From Lachnospiraceae bacterium (GTDB lineage Bacteria > Bacillota > Clostridia > Lachnospirales > Lachnospiraceae), in NCBI GenBank assembly GCA_910575255.1, contig CAJTEM010000004.1, forward strand, positions 1 through 64,000: a stretch of 64,000 nucleotides of DNA. The letters are read 5' to 3'. Positions 56,464 through 64,000 of this stretch are shown piece after piece (the stretch's first letter is position 1; the number at the start of each line of letters is the position of its first letter). Below the pieces are notes generated by a model. It was not told the origin of the DNA and ran no database searches. It was given only the letters and a program-made list of their open reading frames with translations. The translations under genes were made by a program, and so were the position numbers.

Positions 56464-58665
56464 ATGAAGGGAAAATATGTGAAGGAGCTGGCAGTGCTGG
56501 GGATTCTGACATTGCTGGGACAGCCGAGGTCTGCTTATGCAGGCTGGCAGCAGCAGTCCGGAGAGTGGAAATACGAGCAGGCCGGCAGTTTGGTTCAGGA
56601 AAGCTGGATAAAGGAAGGAGATGGCTGGTATTACCTGGAGGCAGACGGAAGAATGGCCTCCGGCTGGAAGCAACAGGGAGGATTCTGGTATTTTCTGAAT
56701 CCAATACCGGATGGCACCCGCGGGAAAATGATGACCGGCTGGCAGTGGATTGACGGAAGATGCTATTATTTTTCGGATATCAGCAGAGACGGGCATCCGA
56801 TGGGGGCAATGTATGCCAACGGACAGACGCCGGACGGGTATTGGGTTGGGGCGGATGGCGCCTGGGTGGATGCAAGGGGAGAGATTGTGGAGATTTTCGG
56901 AAAGGGAATTGTAGTAAAAAACCAGGCCTTGGAAAGGACACCGGAGATTACCGGGCCGGGAGGAGGGGGAGGAATCAGCCAGGGGGGCGGCGGAAGGAAA
57001 GGAAGAGGAGGCAGGGGGAGCGGAAGCAAGAGCAGTAGCAATGGCAGTAATAAAAGCGACAGGGGTAAGAGCATCGAAGACCAGGGCGTCAGTGATAAAA
57101 GCATCGAAGATAAAATCGTCAGGGATAAGGAAAGCGAAGACCAAAGCGTCAGGGATAAAGAAAGCGAAGACCAAAGCCGCTGTGATAAGGAAAACGAAGA
57201 CCCAAGCTGCGATGGTAAGGAGAACGATAGAAGCAAGGAAGACAGCAGTTTAAACAAAGAGGAGCAACAGGAGGGAAGGATTCCGGTTGCGACGGATTCC
57301 AATGTGGCAGCTGTGAATTGGTATATTCATTTTACGGATCAGGAGACGCATCAGACATTGCTGGCAGAATCCCGGCAGGGGCGGATTCCGGATGGGGAGA
57401 CGTTATCGGTGAATTTTCGGGAGCGGATTGTAGATTCTGAAGGGAATGTCTGGGAGTCTGTAGAGAAGCCGCCGCTGAAGCTGCAGGTCTATGGACCGGA
57501 GGACAGAATTTTTTATGTGGAATACCGCCAGACCGGGCGGATTCCGGAGACGGATCCCTTTGAGGAGGAACGGAGGCGTCTGCAGAAATGGATGGATCGG
57601 GCGAGAAAACAGGAAGCGCTTCTTACCGGCGAGGAGGAAGAAAGAATACCGGATGACCGTTTCGTGGTAAGGGATGCAAAGGAAAATGACGGAAGGCTGC
57701 TGACACTTGCCGGTCAGATCCGGTTTCCGGGAGAATATGCCGTCTATGTCATCGGCAAGGACTGGGAGCCAAACGGACGGATTCTGAAGAATTTCTATGG
57801 TGAGGAGCTGACATATTCCCAAATGGTGGAGGATCGGTTTATATGCCAGGGCGTCTCGTATACCATTACACGGTTTTCGCTGTCAGGGAAAGAGTCCGGG
57901 GCAGAGAAAGAAGACCCGGAGGATGTACAGACATCACGGCGGCTTCACTGGAATCTTGGAGATGTTCTGATGGGTGAGCTGGATGGGGAGAGCTTTTTCT
58001 TCCGCTGTATTGATCAGAACTATTCGGATGAGGAAGGAAATCACCGGCAGGGAGCGCTTTTTCTCTGTGATACTGTGATCCCGGCGGATTTCGGCTCTTC
58101 TTATACCTATGAAGCATTGGAGGACGGAAGCTTTGGCTATGTGTTTGAACCAGGGCCGATTGTGAATTTTGGCAAAACCAATGATTATAAATATTCCAGG
58201 ATCCGAGACTGGCTGAAGCAGTCAGAGGTCGGCTTTTCACAGGCAAAGGAGATCTCTGTCGGGGTGTCGAGGGCTTATGCCGGAGAAACGGACGACGGAA
58301 TGTACGGACAGTTCCAGGAATCGGATTTGAGAGGAGCTTATATCGGAGATCAGAAGCTTACCGGAAAGCTGTTTATTCTGTCAGTGGATGAGGCTCTGAA
58401 ATATCGGGACTGGCTCTGGCGGTTTGGGGACTCAGAGGAGGAGAATTCTCAGTCAGTGAGCAGTGCACATGCAAAAGGCTACTGGCTGCGGAATCCTGTC
58501 GGCACGGCAGGGGAGCATGATACAGGGCTGGTCTATGTGGTCGATTTGATGAAAGGGAAGATCCGTCCTGCAGCCATTTGTCCGACAGAGGACGGAGCGG
58601 ACGAGGAGCTTCGTGTGACAGGGGCGATCGGGGTGCGTCCGGCGTTTGTCATGCCGCAGGAGTGA
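56464..58665 (+). CDS. Secreted cell-wall-binding protein with DUF6273-like domain
   Basis: A 733-residue protein from ATG 56464. A signal peptide (MKGKYVKELAVLGILTLLGQ...AYA) is followed by choline-type cell-wall-binding repeats at residues about 28-150 ('GWKQQGGFWYFLNPIPDGTR', 'TGWQWIDGRCYYF'). A Gly/Arg/Ser-rich linker and 10-residue repeats (DKESEDQSVR type, about residues 200-250) follow, then a MucBP/Ig-like stretch, and a C-terminal DUF6273-like domain from about residue 495 (LHWNLGDVLMGELDGESFFF; ending 'VTGAIGVRPAFVMPQE'). It is probably anchored non-covalently to the wall. It heads a run of three secreted proteins. Confidence 0.82.
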   Translation: MKGKYVKELAVLGILTLLGQPRSAYAGWQQQSGEWKYEQAGSLVQESWIKEGDGWYYLEADGRMASGWKQQGGFWYFLNPIPDGTRGKMMTGWQWIDGRCYYFSDISRDGHPMGAMYANGQTPDGYWVGADGAWVDARGEIVEIFGKGIVVKNQALERTPEITGPGGGGGISQGGGGRKGRGGRGSGSKSSSNGSNKSDRGKSIEDQGVSDKSIEDKIVRDKESEDQSVRDKESEDQSRCDKENEDPSCDGKENDRSKEDSSLNKEEQQEGRIPVATDSNVAAVNWYIHFTDQETHQTLLAESRQGRIPDGETLSVNFRERIVDSEGNVWESVEKPPLKLQVYGPEDRIFYVEYRQTGRIPETDPFEEERRRLQKWMDRARKQEALLTGEEEERIPDDRFVVRDAKENDGRLLTLAGQIRFPGEYAVYVIGKDWEPNGRILKNFYGEELTYSQMVEDRFICQGVSYTITRFSLSGKESGAEKEDPEDVQTSRRLHWNLGDVLMGELDGESFFFRCIDQNYSDEEGNHRQGALFLCDTVIPADFGSSYTYEALEDGSFGYVFEPGPIVNFGKTNDYKYSRIRDWLKQSEVGFSQAKEISVGVSRAYAGETDDGMYGQFQESDLRGAYIGDQKLTGKLFILSVDEALKYRDWLWRFGDSEEENSQSVSSAHAKGYWLRNPVGTAGEHDTGLVYVVDLMKGKIRPAAICPTEDGADEELRVTGAIGVRPAFVMPQE
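57061..57213 (+). repeat. 30-bp coding tandem repeat
   Basis: Five imperfect units of 30 bp encode DKSIEDQGVS, DKSIEDKIVR, DKESEDQSVR, DKESEDQSRC and DKENEDPSCD inside the surface protein at 56464. The array is a likely site of length change by slippage. Confidence 0.75.
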
Positions 58666-58737
58666 AGCTCGTAAGGAAAAGGGTAATTTTGCCGGTCAGA
58701 GAAGCAGGAAACAAAAAAGAAAGATGAGGAAAATGCA

Positions 58738-61700
58738 ATGAAACCATGGAAGAGGAAGACTGCAGCAGCGATCGCAGCGGCCATGATTTTTCAGGGAACC
58801 GTATCTTCCCTGGCAGCAACACCGGAAGCAGCGACAGAGGTAATGGCAGAGGGAGTGCCGGAGACAGCGGCAAAAACCGCATCAGAGACAGAGCCAGCCG
58901 CACAGATAACGGGATATCCGGAACAGGCAAAAGCAGCGGCCTGCCGGATGACGGCAACGCCGGCAGATTGTGTGGACTCTGTGTCAGGAAAACGGGAGGC
59001 TGAGAGGACGGAAGAAAACAAAGAGGAGGGCTGCCTGGAGGATGACAGTGAAAAAACAGAGACGGCGTGGCTGCTGGCAAGCGGCTCGAATTTTGGAGAG
59101 AGGCCGTTGCTTTCTGAGACGATGGAGGAGGCAGAGGCATTTACGGCCTCTTCTACGGGAGATCTCTGGGATAACTGGAATGCGAACCTGGATTTTCCGG
59201 GAGAGGGAACAGAAAGTGTACCTTATCAGATCGACAGTCTTTCCCGGCTGATGGGGCTGTCGGAGGCAGTGGCAGACGGAACGGATTTTGCCGGAGAGTA
59301 TTTTGAACTGACGCAGGATATTGACCTGGGCGGAATGGATATCAATTCCGGAAGCTGGAACCCGATCGGCTGGTATCAGCATGGGACAGAGCTGGGAGGA
59401 CAGGTAAGGCATCCCTTCCGCGGACATTTTGACGGCGGCGGAAATACCATATCTGGTCTGAGAATCGTGAATCCTGCGAGGAATCTGACGAATATAGGAT
59501 TATTCGGAGTGATCGATGGCGGTTCTGTGCGGAATCTGACCATAGAGGCAGAAGATATTGTGGGTGAGGACAATGTGGCAGTTCTGGCAGGAGCGATTTT
59601 AGGAGATACGGTTATTTATGGGGTGACAGTATCCGGATATGTAAGTGCGAAGGGAAATGCAGGAGGAATCGCCGGAGAGGTGACGGGGTCGGGCAGGCGG
59701 GCGGTGATTGAGAATTGCCAGGCCAGAGGGATTGTACTGAATTCCGAACATCCGGACAGCTATACTGGCGGGATTGCCGGTAATGTACAGAATGCCTGGC
59801 TGACAGACAATCTTGTCACCACCCAGAACGGAGATGCCAATCGGATTCGGGGAAAGGGCTATGTGGGCGGAATTGCCGGCAGAATGAACCAGACGGATAT
59901 TTACAATTCGTATGTCAGCGGTACGATCGGCGGGAACGGCAGCCAGGCAGTGGGCGGTATCGTCGGACAATACCGGAGCGGCAATCTGATCCTGGCACGG
60001 ATGGCAGGAACCGTTGCGGCTACCAATAACGGAACGGCATCCCGGGAGGGCACCTTTGTGGGCACGCGGGCATCCCGGGATCGCTTTACCTACGGGACAG
60101 AAAAGCAGGACAATTTTAGTTATCTCTTTGCCAGGGATGCGGCCAGGGCAAAGAAGGTGCTGGGAAGCACGATTGACGGGGACAATACCTTTACCAAAGA
60201 TGCGCACATTGGTTATTGGACGGATCAGGAGAGGAAGTATGTACTGGTGGCCGGAAGGACAGAGTTCTCTGGCGGGGAACGGTTTTTCTATGAGGAGCTG
60301 GAGGATGCGGTACGGTATCTGATAACGCAGAAGCTGAACCGGGAGTTCACGGCAACCGACTATGCAAAAGGAACTTCTTTCCGGCTGGATCATTTTGCGC
60401 CGGGATATATGGGAGAGCCGGTGCGGGGCTGCCTGGTATCGGTTCCCAGGATTGACGCCAGAAATGATAACGGCACCTATGATACGGATGTGGCGGAGCT
60501 GACGGCGATTTCTGCCACCAGCAATTCCTACAGCAGGATGATTGACAAGGAGCATGCAGCAGCCGTGGTTCCGGGATCCGTCGTGACGGTGGCAACGGCT
60601 CCGAAAAACAAGGGAGGAAACCGGTATCAGATGGCAGCAGGAAGCGTTCCTACCTATGTGGATGAGTCTGGCAATCCGGTAAGGATGGACTATGTAATGG
60701 GCGGTTCGTACAGTTTTGTGATGCCGGAGTGCGATACGGAGCTGAATGCGGAATATATCAAGGTGACGACACGGCTGACAGTGGAACCTGCAAAAACCGC
60801 GATCCATATCGTTCACACCCGCAGCGGTGACCGCAAGAATCCGAAGATTGTCACTGAGGTGACCAATCAGGAAGGCATTCTGATTGCCCGCTATATTGAC
60901 CAGAATCCGGACACCTCTGTTGAGGTACAGCCGATCCGCATCCACGGGGAGCACAATGGGGAAGGCCAGACCGCAGACCGTACCATGAGATGGTCTGTGG
61001 ATGATAAGAATCTGCTTTTCAACCGCTCAGAGGCAGGTTATACGATAACCGATGCTGTCATTATGCCAAATCTGGATTCCTCTTTTGTCCAGGGCATCCT
61101 CCAACGGGAAATCCAGGCACAGGCAGACGGACAGTATCGGGAAAGGATCAACAACACGGTTTATACTGCCCATGCCGTGGTAACGGCAGCGACGAATCCG
61201 GACACTTCTGCAGACAACCGATCCGTCTATGGCAATTGCCGGGTCAATGTGACCTTTCAGATTGTGGATAATACCACGGTTCGGGTGGAAGCAATGGCGT
61301 TGAACCGTCAGCAGCTGGAATTTACGGTTACCAGAAGGCTGACAGGAGACCGGAGAAATCCTCAGGAGGAGATTACCTGCTCAGAGCCGGCGGTTCTGGC
61401 AGCAACCCTGCTTCCGGAACGTCCGTTTTTTAAAAACGTATCCTGGAATACACAGGAGGGAGGAAAACTGTCTCTGTCTCCAGTGGGGGATGCGAACGGG
61501 GAGTGTCAGGTTAAGGTGAACTATGACCGTGATGAGAAGAACTGTCCGGCCTGGATCCGTAACAGTATCCTGGCAGATAACGAAAAAAGAAAATCCGATC
61601 CATATGCACGGCTTACAGGATATGCGGAAGAAGCAGAACTGGTAACCGCGGTCAGCGAGGATCAGACCCATGGACATGTGACGGCTTCCTGTCCGGTAAA

Positions 61701-62775
61701 GCTTCGTTTTGTGACAGAGGATCAGACCAGGATTTATCCGGAGAAGCTTACTCTGGATAAAAAGGAGCTTTCTTATGCGCTTTCCTATGACTATACGGGA
61801 AATATCCGTTCCGCTGTGAAGCGCCGGAACGGATTTGGCACAAGGGACAGGATCTGCGCGTCTCTTCTTCCAGAACTGCCGGATTCTGAGGAATACCGGC
61901 CTTATGACCGGGAGATTCTCTGGTCCTCCTCGGATCCGGAGACAGTAAGCGTTGACAAGGGAAGCCTCGTGATTCATGATCATGCGCCATGGATAGCAGA
62001 GGCATTACAAGCCTATCCGTACCAGGCAGAAAAGACGGTGATCATTACGGCGAGAACCAGAGAAAAAGGACTGGAAGAGCACTGTGAGGTGAGATTGTCA
62101 TTTCAGGCCAACCTCTTGCGCACGGGCGGAGGGGGATCTTCCTCCGGGGGAGGATCTTCTTCGGGAGGTGGATCTTCCTCAGGCGGGGGTTCCTCTTCGG
62201 GAGGAGGGTCTTCCTCAGGAGGCGGATCTTCCTCAGGAGGCGGATCTTCCCCGGCAGGTGCAGCCTCTTCGGCCGGAAGTTCTTCCGGCGGACCGGGAGT
62301 ATCCAATGTGACTGTGACGGAGGAACCGGTTCCCAAGAGCGGATTAGCGGCGGAAGAGCTGCCGGATTATGTGGTCTCTGGAACCTGGACAATGGATGAT
62401 TCCGGACGATGGAGCTTTTCTGACGGAAAGAGAACTTATGCCGGAGAATGGGCTGCGGTACGGAATCCTTATGCGGATCCTGCCGCAGGGCAGAAGGAAT
62501 TCGACTGGTTCCGATTTGATGGAATGGGTTTTCTGGTCTGCGGCTGGTATACGGATCCGGATGGCAGCACCTATTATCTGAATCCGAGGCCGGACGGGAC
62601 AAAAGGAAGAATGTTTACCGGCTGGAACTGGATCCGCGATGATGAGGGGAACGAATTCTGTTTTTATTTTAATGAGAAATCCGACGGCACCAGAGGAGCC
62701 TTGTGGCATGGAGGAAGGACACCGGATGGGTATGAGACGGACAGCAGGGGGCGGTGGATTGAAAAAGACGGTTGA
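58738..62775 (+). CDS. Large secreted GLUG-repeat surface protein with wall-binding tail
   Basis: A 1345-residue protein. A signal peptide (MKPWKRKTAAAIAAAMIFQG...) is followed by an Ala/Glu-rich stretch, then a GLUG/right-handed-helix region at residues about 140-430 ('YFELTQDIDLGGMDINSGSW', 'FRGHFDGGGNTISGLRIVNP', 'YVGGIAGRMNQTDIYNSYVS', 'AVGGIVGQYRSGN'). Repeated Ig-like domains follow ('LTVEPAKTAIHIVHTRSGDR', 'LTLDKKELSYALSYDYTGNI'). A Ser/Gly linker of (SSSGGG)n precedes cell-wall-binding repeats ('VCGWYTDPDGSTYYLNPRPD', 'TGWNWIRDDEGNEFCFYFNE'). It is likely an adhesin displayed beyond the wall. Confidence 0.85.
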   Translation: MKPWKRKTAAAIAAAMIFQGTVSSLAATPEAATEVMAEGVPETAAKTASETEPAAQITGYPEQAKAAACRMTATPADCVDSVSGKREAERTEENKEEGCLEDDSEKTETAWLLASGSNFGERPLLSETMEEAEAFTASSTGDLWDNWNANLDFPGEGTESVPYQIDSLSRLMGLSEAVADGTDFAGEYFELTQDIDLGGMDINSGSWNPIGWYQHGTELGGQVRHPFRGHFDGGGNTISGLRIVNPARNLTNIGLFGVIDGGSVRNLTIEAEDIVGEDNVAVLAGAILGDTVIYGVTVSGYVSAKGNAGGIAGEVTGSGRRAVIENCQARGIVLNSEHPDSYTGGIAGNVQNAWLTDNLVTTQNGDANRIRGKGYVGGIAGRMNQTDIYNSYVSGTIGGNGSQAVGGIVGQYRSGNLILARMAGTVAATNNGTASREGTFVGTRASRDRFTYGTEKQDNFSYLFARDAARAKKVLGSTIDGDNTFTKDAHIGYWTDQERKYVLVAGRTEFSGGERFFYEELEDAVRYLITQKLNREFTATDYAKGTSFRLDHFAPGYMGEPVRGCLVSVPRIDARNDNGTYDTDVAELTAISATSNSYSRMIDKEHAAAVVPGSVVTVATAPKNKGGNRYQMAAGSVPTYVDESGNPVRMDYVMGGSYSFVMPECDTELNAEYIKVTTRLTVEPAKTAIHIVHTRSGDRKNPKIVTEVTNQEGILIARYIDQNPDTSVEVQPIRIHGEHNGEGQTADRTMRWSVDDKNLLFNRSEAGYTITDAVIMPNLDSSFVQGILQREIQAQADGQYRERINNTVYTAHAVVTAATNPDTSADNRSVYGNCRVNVTFQIVDNTTVRVEAMALNRQQLEFTVTRRLTGDRRNPQEEITCSEPAVLAATLLPERPFFKNVSWNTQEGGKLSLSPVGDANGECQVKVNYDRDEKNCPAWIRNSILADNEKRKSDPYARLTGYAEEAELVTAVSEDQTHGHVTASCPVKLRFVTEDQTRIYPEKLTLDKKELSYALSYDYTGNIRSAVKRRNGFGTRDRICASLLPELPDSEEYRPYDREILWSSSDPETVSVDKGSLVIHDHAPWIAEALQAYPYQAEKTVIITARTREKGLEEHCEVRLSFQANLLRTGGGGSSSGGGSSSGGGSSSGGGSSSGGGSSSGGGSSSGGGSSPAGAASSAGSSSGGPGVSNVTVTEEPVPKSGLAAEELPDYVVSGTWTMDDSGRWSFSDGKRTYAGEWAAVRNPYADPAAGQKEFDWFRFDGMGFLVCGWYTDPDGSTYYLNPRPDGTKGRMFTGWNWIRDDEGNEFCFYFNEKSDGTRGALWHGGRTPDGYETDSRGRWIEKDG
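62125..62262 (+). repeat. 18-bp (SSSGGG)n minisatellite
   Basis: About seven 18-bp units of the GGATCTTCCTCAGGAGGC type encode a Ser/Gly linker between the Ig-like domains and the wall-binding repeats. The complementary strand is also open in one frame (Pro/Glu repeats), a chance effect of the repeat. Confidence 0.8.
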
Positions 62776-62837
62776 CAGGTAACAGGCGGAAAGAGAGACA
62801 AGGGATAAGGAAGGCAGGTTGAAGGAGGGGAAAGACA

Positions 62838-64000
62838 ATGAGACAGAGGTTTGCCGGGGTGATGGCAGGTCTGATAATACTGATGGCATTTCTGCCGTAT
62901 TTGCCGCCGGCAGGTAGGGCTTATGGGGCGGTCAGCTTTGGCGGAGGCGAGCTTAGCTATCCGGAGGAGCTGGTGGCATTATGGGACCGGCTGGCATCTA
63001 TGGAGGGCGTGGATCTGGAGCGGACGGATTTTATCGGCCATATGACGAAGACGTATCCTAATCCGGGAATTGTTATTTATAAACAGCAGACCAGCGTCAG
63101 TCCTGGAAAAAGATGGAAGGATTATGAATATCGCAATATGTACTGCATTTCACACAGCCGGGAGCTGGCGGAGAATCCCAACACTACCATGGAGACAACG
63201 GCGGTCTGGTATATCAAAAAGGAACCCTATACTCTGGAAAATCTGCCGGAATTCATTAAAAGCAATACCACGGATGAGGAGCGGGTACGTCTGAATTTTC
63301 TCATTATGGCATATGCGGCCAATTATGAGGCATATCAGGGAACCGTAAATTCCGATCCGGTGGTCAAAACCGCGGACTATTATCTCTGCCAGAGCCTCTG
63401 CACTCTCTCGGAGGAGGCAAGCTTCACAGGTGACCATCAGCATGACTGGGAGATGTACCGCCGGCATGCAACACAGGTTGCCAACCGCTATCACCCATCC
63501 GGGCTGGGAAGCACACAGGTATATGAGGATATGATGGGGAAAATGGAGACCGTCTTTCGTTTGGTATGGAATACGGCCAGACTGGCGTCTGCCTGTACAG
63601 AGTCCTCGGATGGTGGTTATCTGTTCCATCCGATCGCTGCGCAGAACGCGGACGGGATGTACTATGCCTGCTATCCGCTTACCGCAGAAACCAGAGAGAT
63701 TCTGTCAGCAGCAACGATCCTTACCTATGGGGACTGGAGTTATGAAATGACAGAGTCGTCTCTGAACTTCAAATCACCGACGGGTCAGATACCAGAGGGC
63801 GGAGCGATTGCAGAAATAGATCTGAGGAATGCCAATGGAATTATCCCCCAAAATGTGGGAAAGGAAAGTGTAAGAGAGCTTCACATGCCAGTAAAGCTGG
63901 GAGGAAACTGGAGTTTGACCTTTGCACAGGGGAATCTGATCTCCCATTTAAAGGATGGTCTGAGGATTGTCGTGGGAAGTCCGGTGACCGGGGAAAATCC
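62838..64000 (+). CDS. Secreted protein with thioester (TQXA)-like domain, partial
   Basis: The frame starts ATG 62838 after GGAGGGG and stays open to the window end (at least 387 residues). Residues 1-30 are a signal peptide (MRQRFAGVMAGLIILMAFLP...). Residues about 70-220 resemble a thioester/TQXA domain: 'YRNMYCISHSREL' with Cys103, 'RLNFLIMAYAANYEAYQG', and 'RRHATQVANRYHP' with Gln213, the candidate Cys-Gln bond partners. Such domains form covalent links to host targets. A beta-rich region follows. It is third in the surface-protein series; the fold assignment is by pattern only. Confidence 0.6.
   Translation, partial: MRQRFAGVMAGLIILMAFLPYLPPAGRAYGAVSFGGGELSYPEELVALWDRLASMEGVDLERTDFIGHMTKTYPNPGIVIYKQQTSVSPGKRWKDYEYRNMYCISHSRELAENPNTTMETTAVWYIKKEPYTLENLPEFIKSNTTDEERVRLNFLIMAYAANYEAYQGTVNSDPVVKTADYYLCQSLCTLSEEASFTGDHQHDWEMYRRHATQVANRYHPSGLGSTQVYEDMMGKMETVFRLVWNTARLASACTESSDGGYLFHPIAAQNADGMYYACYPLTAETREILSAATILTYGDWSYEMTESSLNFKSPTGQIPEGGAIAEIDLRNANGIIPQNVGKESVRELHMPVKLGGNWSLTFAQGNLISHLKDGLRIVVGSPVTGEN

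Noticed and set aside
57041-57253. Separate small basic protein overlapping the surface protein
   Set aside because: It is an alternative frame of the 30-bp repeat array and has no ribosome site.
62103-62336. Minus-strand frame with Pro/Glu repeats
   Set aside because: It is the complement of the (SSSGGG)n minisatellite; the repeat keeps several frames open by chance.

Overview
The window looks like a chromosomal segment of a gut Lachnospiraceae-type member of Clostridia (Bacillota). This rests on strong AGGAGG-type ribosome sites, a Firmicutes-style siphophage late operon, stacked large serine recombinases, and secreted proteins with cell-wall-binding repeats and a DUF6273-like domain. I have no database match, so the taxon is inference.

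Region 1 (about 1-44,240) is most of an HK97-type siphovirus prophage read on the + strand; its left end lies outside the window. The early/replication block (403-10,754) holds a sigma-region-4-like protein, two deoxyribosyltransferase-like proteins, DUF2800, DUF2815, a family A DNA polymerase, a VapE-type helicase, a VRR-NUC nuclease, an SNF2-type helicase and an ArpU/sigma-like activator. A DNA-modification block follows (12,184-16,471): an HTH protein, a PAPS-reductase-like protein, an MT-A70 methyltransferase and a cytosine methyltransferase whose catalytic cysteine is split by an intein with a homing endonuclease. Packaging, head, tail, lysis and integration genes run from 16,508 to 44,240. 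The tail chaperone has a programmed -1 frameshift, and the block ends in three consecutive serine recombinases.

The late operon is interrupted by AT-rich cargo at three places: 18,597-19,493 (unknown protein), 25,753-27,777 (a predicted PD-(D/E)XK-like nuclease plus an unknown helical partner, under its own promoter) and 31,265-32,869 (GNAT acetyltransferase, HEAT-like protein, and yjdF with a yjdF-type riboswitch). A 114-bp MITE-like element sits inside the loop of a terminator in front of the endolysin gene.

Region 2 (44,241-53,310) is a patchwork of mobile-element remains. It contains a truncated type III restriction subunit, two intact DNA methyltransferases, small unknown genes, a likely type I toxin-antitoxin locus with convergent antisense RNA (49,086-49,490), a decayed IS256-family element with both ends, and a conjugation gene fragment fused to an IS200/IS605 transposase fragment.

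Region 3 (53,311-64,000) is host-like. It has a lipoprotein gene, a 0.9-kb mosaic of very long inverted repeats (55,167-56,063), then three consecutive secreted surface proteins. Two carry cell-wall-binding repeats; the third, cut off by the window end, resembles thioester (TQXA) adhesins.
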